Assembly: GCA_002387205.1 (NCBI GenBank)
Contig: DGLA01000010.1
Span: forward strand, 186,438-250,437
Origin: Stutzerimonas stutzeri
Lineage (GTDB): Bacteria; Pseudomonadota; Gammaproteobacteria; Pseudomonadales; Pseudomonadaceae
Reading direction: 5' to 3'
DNA length: 64,000 bases
In this document: positions 42,994 through 51,090 of the stretch, piece after piece
Layout: each line of letters starts with the position of its first letter
How positions within the stretch are numbered: position 1 is the stretch's first letter
The notes under the pieces: generated by a model
The model's input: the letters and a program-made list of their open reading frames with translations, nothing else
Databases searched by the model: none
Told to the model about the DNA's origin: nothing
Made by a program: the position numbers and the translations under genes

Positions 42994-44810
42994 TTTAGGT
43001 CCTCAGGCATGAATTTCTTTGGAGGGGTAGAATAGTCAGGTTTATTTTTATCGGACTTAACTAGCGAATTATCGCTGGCAGGCGCTGGATAAGCATCGGA
43101 ATAAGCTTTTTCTGCGGCATGGCGGCGTCTCGCCTTACGAGTTAACTTTGTACTCTCCGCCTCAATCTCTAGCTTGGCCCTGTACGCTTTGCGCCCCCTA
43201 TCATCATCGATAGCCCCAGCGCGCACTGCTTGAGGATGGAACTTACTCGCACGATATTCTTCATAGCTGGGTGCCTGTCCCGTCAGGTCAGCTAGCGAAA
43301 TAGGGCAAAACTGGCCATTCAGCTTCACCCACACTTGATTCATATTGAACGGATCAGACTTAACTATTGCATGGTTTGTACCAACAAAAGGTGTGAGTAC
43401 AGGATCCCAATAAACTTGGCCGTGCAGCTTGATACCATCCGGGTTAACTTTACGACTTTCTTGAGGCATGAACCAAAGTTTCAGCTGCTCGGGGTCGGAG
43501 AGTTTCGGAGGATAAGGAGTACCCCCATTCGGTGCAAAATAGTCAGCCCATGCTTGTCGCGGACTAATTTTCAAAGCGCTATGTATCGTAGAATGGTAGA
43601 CAACCACTTCGCGCGCAAACCAGCCAAAAAAATCGGAGAAGGTCATGGTGGCGCTCTTTTCACTATTGAGATCCCGGCGCGCAACCGAGTTCGACATCGT
43701 AGTGCCCTTTAATAAGTGCACTTTGGTTGTCATGAACGTACCAATCAATCTTTCCACATGGCCGCCAAAGTGCTTTTGTCCAATTGGCCGGTACGCAGGA
43801 TGTATTCCAAATGCTTCGCATCCAGCCTTGAATTTTGCACTTGTAAACTCTGCGGCATTATCCATGTGCAGAACCTCGGGCTTGCCATAATAGGGATAAT
43901 CATCAGAATCTATGCCTACAGCTCTGGCAAAACCTACTTTAGGAAGCACACTCTGGCTAAGTGCACAAGCTACCGAAACAGCCGACGGCACGTGAAGACT
44001 GAGGTAGTACCCAAGAATTACTCGTGTGTATACGTCAATTGCTACCGTTAACCAAGGGCGGCCAATCACATGGACACGATCGTCCGCTAGCAGAATGATG
44101 TCGACCAATGTGTGGTCCATTTGCACCCACTGTAACGGTCTTTGGACAGTTTTCTTACCTGCTCGCGCTGTAAACTTTTGGGCTGCCGCGTCAGGGCCCC
44201 GCTTTATTTTTAATCTGTTTTTTTCTGACAATATTGATCGCACGCGCCGCAAAACTGTATCCTTACAAGGAGAAGGAAGACCCTGCTCTTTGCATTTAAC
44301 ATCAACTTCCACCCAAACTTTGCTATAACTAGCCCCTCTCGACGCGTACACTTTTTTCGTCGCTTCAAAAATTGCCACTTCGACTGATTCATCCAACCGG
44401 GTTACACCTTCCTTTACCCCCCGCTTCTGAAGAACTAAAGACAACGGACCAACGTCCTCGTCGAACTTCTTGGCCAATTGGAAGAAATAGCTCCGTGATA
44501 CGTTTAGTAACAGACAAGCTTGACTTACCGTTACTTCCGCTAATCTCCACTTTTTAATTACGTTATAGCGTTCAGCGGCTAGAGATAGCTCATCTTCTGT
44601 ATAGTCATTAACATTTAAACGAACTTCATTAGCCACGCTCAGTTTATCGGCGACCCCTGCAATCCGCTCGATATCGCGCCTAGAAACGATCAGTGCCTCG
44701 CCAGAAGCACTAATAATTACCCTAACATGCTTGTCACTGAATACCATTTTAACTGTGGCAAGCTTTCCCTTCGCAACTACAAGCTCTCCAGAAACTAGCT
44801 GGTCGGTCAT
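42990..44810 (-). CDS. tniA: TniA transposase (DDE, Mu/TnsB-type)
   Basis: 606 residues. An N-terminal helix-turn-helix region (VTVSQACLLLNVSRSYFFQL) leads to an rve/DDE core with D232 (WVQMDHTLVD), D317 (LHMDNAAEFTS) and E353 (GGHVERLIGTF). A Mu-transposase C-terminal beta-barrel (GQVYWDPVLTPFVG, QVWVKLNGQFCPISL) and a basic tail follow. It cuts and joins the transposon ends in Tn5053/Tn402- and Tn7-like elements. Its promoter side lies near the right end of the element, where AAGTAGA repeats occur. Confidence 0.92.
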   Translation of the reverse strand: MTDQLVSGELVVAKGKLATVKMVFSDKHVRVIISASGEALIVSRRDIERIAGVADKLSVANEVRLNVNDYTEDELSLAAERYNVIKKWRLAEVTVSQACLLLNVSRSYFFQLAKKFDEDVGPLSLVLQKRGVKEGVTRLDESVEVAIFEATKKVYASRGASYSKVWVEVDVKCKEQGLPSPCKDTVLRRVRSILSEKNRLKIKRGPDAAAQKFTARAGKKTVQRPLQWVQMDHTLVDIILLADDRVHVIGRPWLTVAIDVYTRVILGYYLSLHVPSAVSVACALSQSVLPKVGFARAVGIDSDDYPYYGKPEVLHMDNAAEFTSAKFKAGCEAFGIHPAYRPIGQKHFGGHVERLIGTFMTTKVHLLKGTTMSNSVARRDLNSEKSATMTFSDFFGWFAREVVVYHSTIHSALKISPRQAWADYFAPNGGTPYPPKLSDPEQLKLWFMPQESRKVNPDGIKLHGQVYWDPVLTPFVGTNHAIVKSDPFNMNQVWVKLNGQFCPISLADLTGQAPSYEEYRASKFHPQAVRAGAIDDDRGRKAYRAKLEIEAESTKLTRKARRRHAAEKAYSDAYPAPASDNSLVKSDKNKPDYSTPPKKFMPEDLK

Positions 44811-44930
44811 AAGTTATATCCGACATATAAATGCGTTAACTAGCTCAACGGCATAGCCCAACGCAGATGTAAAAAGCGCGTAAATTTCCAACAGTGCGCA
44901 GCCTCAAGTTATGCTTGAGAGCGCATGATA

Positions 44931-45040
44931 AAAAAGTAGACCATGGCCAAAATTATCGCCACTGCAATCTACTTTTTAAATTGTAATCGACTTAAGTAGT
45001 TGATTTATCTGGATAAATTTGCCTACGTTTTTTAAGTAGA
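44931..45040. repeat. Putative TniA-binding sites at the transposon right end
   Basis: AAAAAGTAGA (44931-44940) and TCTACTTTTT (44968-44977) are perfect inverted 10-mers. Related copies AAGTAGT (44994-45000) and AAGTAGA (45034-45040) follow. Transposon ends of this family carry several subterminal transposase-binding repeats. The matching left end was not found. Confidence 0.5.
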
Positions 45041-45054
45041 CGCCACATCACCTC

Positions 45055-45092
45055 TCTTTGTCTTACACACGCTTCTTTGTCTTACACACGCT
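45055..45092. repeat. Perfect tandem duplication of a 19-mer
   Basis: TCTTTGTCTTACACACGCT occurs twice without spacer (45055-45073, 45074-45092), between the TniA-side repeats and ltaE. Read on the minus strand each copy contains TGTGTAAGAC, and TGT is a usual terminal triplet of such transposons. It may mark the element's right tip or a doubled end. Confidence 0.5.
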
Positions 45093-45096
45093 GCGC

Positions 45097-45135
45097 CGCG
45101 CTACCGCCCTTGAGCGATAACCGCGGCGTTTTTTC
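45097..45135 (+). terminator. GC-rich hairpin with T-run
   Basis: CGCCGCG and CGCGGCG arms surround a loop and are followed by TTTTTT (45130s). The orientation stops plus-strand transcription running into the ltaE end, so it probably belonged to a gene displaced or cut off by the transposon. Confidence 0.55.
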
Positions 45136-45137
45136 TA

Positions 45138-46187
45138 TCACCCGTACTCTTGCACAGCGCTACGTATGTCATCGGCCAGCTGCCGCACTCGTTCTTCGCT
45201 GGTGTCCCATGAGCACATGAATCGCGCACCGCCAACGCCGATAAATGTGTAGAACATCCATCCGCGGCTCCTGAGTGCTTCCAGTGCGGTCGGTGGAATG
45301 CTGACGAACACACCATTGGCCTGTACCGGGAACATGAGCTCTACGCCTGGTACGTCGCTGATCAGCCTGGCGAGCAACTGTGCGCAGCTGTTGGCATGTT
45401 TGGCGTATCTCATCCAGGCGCCGTGTTCCAGCAAGCCCACCCAGGGCGCGGATAGAAAACGCATTTTGGACGCCAGCTGGCCGGCCTGTTTGCAGCGATA
45501 TTCGAAATCATCGGCCAGGGCTTTGTTGAAAAACAGGATGGCCTCGCCTACAGCCATGCCGTTTTTCGTGCCGCCGAAACAGAGCACGTCCACGCCCGTC
45601 TTCCAGCTCAATTCGGCGGGCGACAAGCCCAGATGTGCACAGGCGTTGGCGAAACGCGCACCGTCCATGTGCAGGTGCAGGCCGAGCTCCTTGCAGGTAT
45701 CGCTGATGGCTTGGAGTTCATCCGGTTGGTAAACCGTGCCGATTTCCGTCGCCTGGGTCAGGCTCACCACGCGCGGCTTGGGATAATGAATGTCCTTGCG
45801 TTTGAGCGCTATTTCACGAATGGCTGCCGGCGTCAGCTTGCCCTGTTCGGTGCGTGCTACCAGCAATTTGGACCCGTTCGAGAAAAATTCCGGGGCGCCG
45901 CATTCGTCCGTTTCGATATGTGCGATATCTCCGCAGATCACGCTGTGATAGCTCTGGCACAGGGCTGACAATGCCAGCGAGTTGGCTGCCGTCCCGTTGA
46001 AGGCGAAGAAGACTTCGCAATCGGTTTCGAACAGTTGGCGAAAGTGGTCGGCCGCGCGCGTCGTCCATTGGTCATCGCCGTAGGCTCTTTCATGGCCCTG
46101 ATTTGCCCGGGCCATGGCCTCCCAGGCTTCCGGGCAGATTCCGGAATAGTTGTCGCTGGCGAACTGCTGATTGGAGGTCGTCATCAA
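45138..46187 (-). CDS. ltaE: Low-specificity L-threonine aldolase
   Basis: 349 residues. PLP-binding lysine K208 lies in CFGGTKNGM, with D175 in HMDGARF and the conserved SDNYSGICPE start. It cleaves L-threonine and L-allo-threonine to glycine and acetaldehyde with PLP in the cytoplasm. Length is normal for the Pseudomonas enzyme. The second ATG (46184) could also start. A GAGGCTTTTG-like Shine-Dalgarno (AAGAGG) precedes it. The 3' end lies just beside the transposon boundary but is intact. Confidence 0.93.
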   Translation of the reverse strand: MMTTSNQQFASDNYSGICPEAWEAMARANQGHERAYGDDQWTTRAADHFRQLFETDCEVFFAFNGTAANSLALSALCQSYHSVICGDIAHIETDECGAPEFFSNGSKLLVARTEQGKLTPAAIREIALKRKDIHYPKPRVVSLTQATEIGTVYQPDELQAISDTCKELGLHLHMDGARFANACAHLGLSPAELSWKTGVDVLCFGGTKNGMAVGEAILFFNKALADDFEYRCKQAGQLASKMRFLSAPWVGLLEHGAWMRYAKHANSCAQLLARLISDVPGVELMFPVQANGVFVSIPPTALEALRSRGWMFYTFIGVGGARFMCSWDTSEERVRQLADDIRSAVQEYG

Positions 46188-46210
46188 AAGCCTCTTTATA
46201 TAGGTGCTGC

Positions 46211-46585
46211 CTAGCTGCTGATGGGCAGGAAAATTACGGTGAATAGACCAAGGCTGCCAAGCGCGAAGACAGATGCGCTTATCCAGAGGACAGACAGCAC
46301 ATCAGCCTGGATTCGCCCGTTGCGTACGCCGCTAGCGCTGCGAGCGTAGCGTCGGCGCTGAGTTGTCCAGATCCCAAGCGCCGTGGCCAGGGATAGCGCT
46401 ACCAGTATCGAAACGAAAGCACCGTGGTACGGCATCCAGCGCAGAAACAATGCGCTGACAGTAATCATCGTCAGCAGGGTCCTGCCCCAGGCCAACGATG
46501 TTCGTTCCGGCTGCAGGCCCGGATCTTCGTGCAGCGGAAGCTGCGGCGGTTTAGGTTCCAGACGCCGCCGAAAGGAGATGTGCAT
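46211..46585 (-). CDS. DUF202 membrane protein
   Basis: 124 residues with three hydrophobic helices and the DUF202 signature ERTSLAWGRTLLTMI near residue 28. It follows a second DUF202 gene with a gap of five bases, so the two form a pair that may dimerise in the inner membrane. Function unknown. Confidence 0.82.
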   Translation of the reverse strand: MHISFRRRLEPKPPQLPLHEDPGLQPERTSLAWGRTLLTMITVSALFLRWMPYHGAFVSILVALSLATALGIWTTQRRRYARSASGVRNGRIQADVLSVLWISASVFALGSLGLFTVIFLPISS

Positions 46586-46590
46586 CGTCG

Positions 46591-46971
46591 TCAGTTACGC
46601 AGCGCAACAAAGGCGATGAGTACCAGAGTCACCAGGGTTCCGCCGAGGGAAAGGATAGGAATCAGCAACGGAAACGGTAAAGGGCCGTTGTGTCGCATGG
46701 CCCGTTCGACGCTCAACCAGCGGACACAGGCCGTCGAGCTGATGAACATCGCCAGCAAGAGCAAGGAAACAGACAGGACCTTGCGTATCTCCAGTGAAAA
46801 TATCCCGCTGGCAAAAGCCTCGACCGCCACCCCACCGGCGAGCAAGGCCAGCGATGTGCGAATCCAGGCGAGAAAGGTTCTTTCATTGGCCAGCGTGAAG
46901 CGCGGATCGGGTTCATTTCCGCCAGCCAGCAACCTGTGACTCCAGCGACTGCGTTCCATGGGGTAATGCAT
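46591..46971 (-). CDS. DUF202 (YidH-like) membrane protein
   Basis: 126 residues with three helices. The motif LANERTFLAWIRTSLALLAGG is the YidH/DUF202 hallmark (read in parts). It begins MHYPMERSRW, and an internal ATG at residue 5 is possible. It is co-transcribed with the other DUF202 gene. Function unknown. Confidence 0.85.
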   Translation of the reverse strand: MHYPMERSRWSHRLLAGGNEPDPRFTLANERTFLAWIRTSLALLAGGVAVEAFASGIFSLEIRKVLSVSLLLLAMFISSTACVRWLSVERAMRHNGPLPFPLLIPILSLGGTLVTLVLIAFVALRN

Positions 46972-47161
46972 CTCCGATCAAGGGGGGGCGAGCTCCATTC
47001 AAACAGAAATAGCGACAGCCTGCAGGGTCCGTTAGCAACCACGGCGGCACTGGATTACCGGATGCCGCGCGCTGCGTAGAGTCAAGCGCGGCATCCGCGC
47101 CGCAACGACTTATCGAACCCCATGTTAATGTGCCGCTACCTTAACAACCTGGAGACTTTCA

Positions 47162-47653
47162 ATGCTGCTTCGTCTGGTCACCACCTTCATTTTCGGCACG
47201 ACGTGCCTGTCCGCAATCGCAGCGGATCAGGATCACACCCACCACCAGATGAGCACGGCAGTAGCCGTCACTCAGGCCTGGTCGCGGGCAATGCCGCCCA
47301 CTGCTCCAACCGGCGCGGTCTATTTCGTGCTCCAGAACCCAGGCGACAAGGCGGATCGGCTCGTAGGGGTAAAGACGCCGCGTGCCAGTAAAGCTGAGCT
47401 GCACACTCACGTCCATGAGGGCGAGATGATGCGCATGAAACAGATCGAGTCGATCAAGGTGCCAGCGGCCGGCCAGGTTGAGTTCAAACCCGGTAGCAGT
47501 CACGTCATGCTGTTCGGGCTGAGCGAGCCACTCGTGGCTGGAGAGCGGTTTCCGCTGACGCTCGAGTTCGAGCGTGCCGGCGACGTCACGGTAGAAGTGA
47601 GTATCCAGGATCAAGCGCCAGAGGCTAGCGGACAGCAACACATGCACCATTGA
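47162..47653 (+). CDS. Periplasmic copper chaperone PCu(A)C
   Basis: 163 residues. A signal peptide (MLLRLVTTFIFGTTCLSAIA) precedes a His-rich segment (DQDHTHHQM). The PCu(A)C copper motif is visible as HTHVHEGEMMRMK, and SSHVMLFGL follows about 24 residues later, giving the H-M-x10-M-x21-H-x-M layout. The C-terminus is again His-rich (GQQHMHH). It delivers Cu(I) to the CuA centre of cytochrome oxidases. No Sco gene is adjacent. The extra His ends suggest additional Cu(II) binding. Confidence 0.92.
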   Translation: MLLRLVTTFIFGTTCLSAIAADQDHTHHQMSTAVAVTQAWSRAMPPTAPTGAVYFVLQNPGDKADRLVGVKTPRASKAELHTHVHEGEMMRMKQIESIKVPAAGQVEFKPGSSHVMLFGLSEPLVAGERFPLTLEFERAGDVTVEVSIQDQAPEASGQQHMHH

Positions 47654-47682
47654 TCCAGAGTTGGGCCGGCGGGCGCAAACAA

Positions 47683-47705
47683 AGGGGGTTGCGGTAGCAG
47701 CCCCC
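47683..47705. terminator. Hairpin between convergent copper chaperone and gorA
   Basis: GGGGGTTGC and GCAGCCCCC pair (one mismatch) around GGTA, 30 bases after the PCu(A)C stop. No T-run is present. It may serve both convergent genes. Confidence 0.5.
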
Positions 47706-47737
47706 TCCTCGTCACTGGCAGATACCTGCCTGGCTCG

Positions 47738-49096
47738 TCAGATACCGGTTGGGGTCCGCATGGTGACGAACTCTTCAGCGGCCGTCGGGTGAATCCCTAG
47801 GGTATCGTCGAAGATCCGCTTGGTTGCCCCTGCCTTCAACGCGACGGCCAGACCCTGGATGATTTCGCCCGCTTCAGGTCCTGCCATATGGCAACCGAGG
47901 ACCTTGTCGGTATCGGCGTCAACCACCAGTTTCATCAGGCTTCGCTCTAGGCTGTCGGTCATGGTCTGCTTCATGGGGCGGAAGCGACTTTCAAACAGCA
48001 CCACCTTGTGCCCCGACCCCCGCGCTTCTTCTTCGGTCAAGCCAACCGTTGCCATGTTAGGCAGGCTGAATACCGCTGTGGCGATGTTGTGGTAGTCGAC
48101 GGGTCGATACTCGTCGGGCCTGAAGAGTTGACGTGCCACGGCCATGCCCTCGGCAAGCGCCACGGGCGTGAGCTGAACCCGACCGATCACATCGCCGATA
48201 GCGAGGATCGAGGGTATTGATGTGCGGAACTGCTCATCAACCGCGACGAACCCTCGCTCGTCCAGCGCCACATCAAGCTTGTCCAGCCCTAGCCCATCGA
48301 GCATGGGCCTGCGCCCCGTCGCATAGAGGATACAGTCCGCTTCAAGGACACGACCATCCAGCAGCGTGGCGAGCAAGCTTCCGTCCGCCTGCTTGTCTAT
48401 GCGGGTTATGTCGGCGTTGAACTGCAAATCGACACCCTTCTTGATCATTTCATCCTTGAGATGATCGCGCAGAGAGCCATCGAAGCCCCGCAGGAACAGT
48501 TCACCGCGGTACAGCAGTTTGGTGTCGGCACCGCAGCCGTGGAAGATCGAGGCGAACTCGACGGCGATATAACCTCCGCCGACCACCAGGACGCGGCGCG
48601 GCAGCGCCTCCAGGTAGAAGGCCTCGTTGGAGGTAATGGCATGTTCGCGGCCCGGGATGTCGGGTACGAATGGCCAGCCGCCGGTGGCAATCAGGATATG
48701 CTCCGCGCTGTACTGGCTGCCGTCGACTTCAACGGTATGCGCATCAACCAGCCGCGCATGGGCCTGCAGCAGCGTGACTCCGCTGTCTACCAGCAGGTTG
48801 CGGTAGATCCCATTAAGGCGCTGGATTTCACGGTCCTTGTTGCTGATCAGTGTTTTCCAGTCGAACCTGGCGCCATCGACGGTCCAGCCGTAACCTTCAG
48901 CTTCGTGAAGGTCTTCAGCATAGTGCGCGCCATAGACCAGCAGTTTTTTCGGCACGCAACCGACATTTACGCAGGTACCGCCCAGGTAACGGCTTTCGGC
49001 TACCGCCACTCGAGCGCCATAGCCCGCCGCGAAACGAGCGGCACGGACGCCACCGGACCCTGCGCCGATGACGAATAGATCGAAGTCGTAAGCCAT
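47738..49096 (-). CDS. gorA: Glutathione-disulfide reductase
   Basis: 452 residues. FAD loop GAGSGG (11-16), redox pair C42/C47 in GTCVNVGCVPKK, NADPH-binding domain GGGYIAVEFA near residue 175, and the C-terminal H436-P...E441 dyad from the other subunit. These are complete for glutathione reductase rather than mercuric or lipoamide reductase. It reduces GSSG to GSH with NADPH in the cytoplasm. A GGAGACAAGAG-type site precedes ATG. Confidence 0.94.
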   Translation of the reverse strand: MAYDFDLFVIGAGSGGVRAARFAAGYGARVAVAESRYLGGTCVNVGCVPKKLLVYGAHYAEDLHEAEGYGWTVDGARFDWKTLISNKDREIQRLNGIYRNLLVDSGVTLLQAHARLVDAHTVEVDGSQYSAEHILIATGGWPFVPDIPGREHAITSNEAFYLEALPRRVLVVGGGYIAVEFASIFHGCGADTKLLYRGELFLRGFDGSLRDHLKDEMIKKGVDLQFNADITRIDKQADGSLLATLLDGRVLEADCILYATGRRPMLDGLGLDKLDVALDERGFVAVDEQFRTSIPSILAIGDVIGRVQLTPVALAEGMAVARQLFRPDEYRPVDYHNIATAVFSLPNMATVGLTEEEARGSGHKVVLFESRFRPMKQTMTDSLERSLMKLVVDADTDKVLGCHMAGPEAGEIIQGLAVALKAGATKRIFDDTLGIHPTAAEEFVTMRTPTGI

Positions 49097-49167
49097 GAAC
49101 TCTTGTCTCCCTTATAGAACGCACAGCATAACCCAGGCGTTTCACCTGATCATCGAAGGAGTACCGC

Positions 49168-49590
49168 ATGCGCCCTACCCTGACCCATCTCGCCTTGCAC
49201 GTGCCGGATCTGGACGCCTGCATCAGCTTTTATGAGCGGTTCTGTGGCATGCACGTATTTCACGAACGTCCCGGCAAGGGTGCACGCATTGTCTGGATGG
49301 CTGAGCCGGGCCGTGAACGCGGCTTTATTTTCGTGATCATGCCCGGCGGACAGGACCGTGCGCTGGCGGACAATGACTACAGCCATTTCGGCTTTGCGCT
49401 GGACAGCCGGGATGAAGTCGATGCGATAGCCGATAAAGCGCGCGAGGCCGGCTGCCTGATATGGGCTCCCCGTGACGAGCCCTACCCTGTTGGGTATTAC
49501 TGCGGCGTGCGTGACCCGGCGGGGAACTACGTCGAATTCAGCTACGGTCAACCACTCGGGCCAGGCTCGCAGGATATGCCTGTGCCATGA
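49168..49590 (+). CDS. VOC-family (glyoxalase-like) protein
   Basis: 140 residues with two beta-alpha-beta-beta-beta modules (LTHLALHVPDLDACISFYERF, then SHFGFALDSRDEVDAIADKA). Metal-ligand positions fit His in LALHV, His in SHFGF and Glu in NYVEFSYG. It looks like a lactoylglutathione lyase-type or dioxygenase-like VOC enzyme. Beside gorA (divergent, 70 bases) a glutathione-linked detoxification role is plausible but not proven. Confidence 0.87.
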   Translation: MRPTLTHLALHVPDLDACISFYERFCGMHVFHERPGKGARIVWMAEPGRERGFIFVIMPGGQDRALADNDYSHFGFALDSRDEVDAIADKAREAGCLIWAPRDEPYPVGYYCGVRDPAGNYVEFSYGQPLGPGSQDMPVP

Positions 49591-49596
49591 AACGAA

Positions 49597-49620
49597 CGAA
49601 GCCACCCGAAGGTGGCTTCG
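49597..49620. terminator. Bidirectional hairpin between the VOC gene and galU
   Basis: CGAAGCCACC and GGTGGCTTCG pair perfectly around a CGAA tetraloop. It lies seven bases after the VOC stop and 18 before the galU end, and can serve both convergent genes. Confidence 0.75.
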
Positions 49621-49637
49621 TGCAGACGCCTTGTCGC

Positions 49638-50477
49638 TTAGAACGCTTTACCGGTCAGGTAGAAGTTCTCATAGCAGAAGTTGGTGGCGGCGATATAGCC
49701 TTCCGCGCTTCCGCAATCGAAACGCTGACCCTTGAACTTGTAGGCCAGCACGCAACCGTCCTGGGCCTGGCGCATCAGGGCGTCGGTAATCTGGATCTCG
49801 CCACCCTTGCCCGGCTCGGTCTGTTCGATCAGGTCGAAGATGTCCGGGGTCAGAATGTAACGGCCGATGATTGCAAGGTTCGACGGGGCGTCTTCCGGTT
49901 TCGGCTTCTCGACCATGTGGCTGACGCGGAAAATATCGTCGCGGATCATCTCGCCGGCGATCACGCCATATTTGCTGGTCTCTTCCGGCGGTACTTCCTG
50001 GATTGCGACGATTGAGCAACGGAACTGGTTGTACAGCTTGACCATCTGCGCCAGGACCGGATCACCGTTGAGGTTGATGCAGAGGTCATCCGCCAGGACC
50101 ACGGCGAAGGGTTCGTCACCGATCAGGGGACGACCGCTGAGGATGGCATGACCCAGGCCCTTCATCTCTACCTGACGCGTGTAGGAGAAGCTGCACTGGT
50201 CAATCAACTTGCGAATCCCAACCAGGTACTTTTCCTTGTCGGTGTTGCGGATCTGGTGCTCAAGTTCGTAGCTGATGTCAAAGTGATCTTCCAGGGAGCG
50301 CTTGCCGCGTCCGGTAACGATCGCGATCTGGGAAAGCCCTGCGGCTAGTGCCTCTTCAACCCCGTACTGGATCAGGGGCTTGTTGACTACCGGCAACATT
50401 TCCTTGGGCATGGCCTTGGTCGCAGGCAGAAAGCGCGTGCCATATCCGGCCGCGGGAAAAAGGCATTTCTTGATCAT
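49638..50477 (-). CDS. galU: UTP-glucose-1-phosphate uridylyltransferase
   Basis: 279 residues from ATG 50477. The frame is open to 50531, but MIKKCLFPAAGYGTRFLPAT is the universal GalU start. The nucleotide-binding loop GYGTRFLPATKAMPKEMLP is intact, and YGVEEA, VEKP and the KFKGQRFDCGSAEGYI blocks are present. It makes UDP-glucose for surface polysaccharides and trehalose. No biosynthetic neighbour is in the window. Confidence 0.95.
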   Translation of the reverse strand: MIKKCLFPAAGYGTRFLPATKAMPKEMLPVVNKPLIQYGVEEALAAGLSQIAIVTGRGKRSLEDHFDISYELEHQIRNTDKEKYLVGIRKLIDQCSFSYTRQVEMKGLGHAILSGRPLIGDEPFAVVLADDLCINLNGDPVLAQMVKLYNQFRCSIVAIQEVPPEETSKYGVIAGEMIRDDIFRVSHMVEKPKPEDAPSNLAIIGRYILTPDIFDLIEQTEPGKGGEIQITDALMRQAQDGCVLAYKFKGQRFDCGSAEGYIAATNFCYENFYLTGKAF

Positions 50478-51090
50478 GTGAGTCCTTGAATAAAAAGGTT
50501 CCAGTTGATGCACTGCGCCTGGATCGGTCAACAGCCATACCCTGCTCGTCCCGCCGACAGCGGCTGACTAGAGGCTACGACCACCGAAACGACAAGGGGT
50601 TCGACCGCTGCCAGTGCGAATACATCAAACCCAAACAAGCCGACCGATGGCCGTTGACATAGGCCTGGTGCATAGGTTGATGCGAGCCAGGCCAATTGCC
50701 AAGTAGGCCCACGAAAAAGAAATCGCGTCCCTGGCGAGCCCGTAACGGTTGCGTATGGTCAACGCGCCTGATCCGAGTCCGATAAAACCTGTGATCTATT
50801 GCCGAAAGACCCGCAAAACCTCGCCAAACAGCACGCGTTTCGCTGATCCAGATCAGTAAAAGTCCAGAAAAACGCCGCTTCGTCGCAAGCCATTGCGGGC
50901 TGACAGGCAACCGCGACTAGGATATCGCCGCCCTGATATGGCCTTGTGCCTGTACGCGCCATCTCACGTATATCTGTAAAGAGTCGGGGCTTTCGGCCGA
51001 TAGATCGAGACAGGCGAGGCGCCGTGTGGCCGGCTAAAAACGCGGCGGCGCCTCAGGTGAGTTCGCGATGCGAAGTAGCAGTTAAGGAAA
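50478..51090. promoter_or_regulatory. Long intergenic region with an FNR/Anr-like palindrome
   Basis: No coding sequence is supported in these 600 bases. CTGATCCAGATCAG (50843-50856) contains TGAT-N4-ATCA, the core of FNR/Anr sites, but the full TTGAT-N4-ATCAA is not met. It lies about 235 bases upstream of the haem chemoreceptor gene. Two short hairpins follow before the start. Confidence 0.35.
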
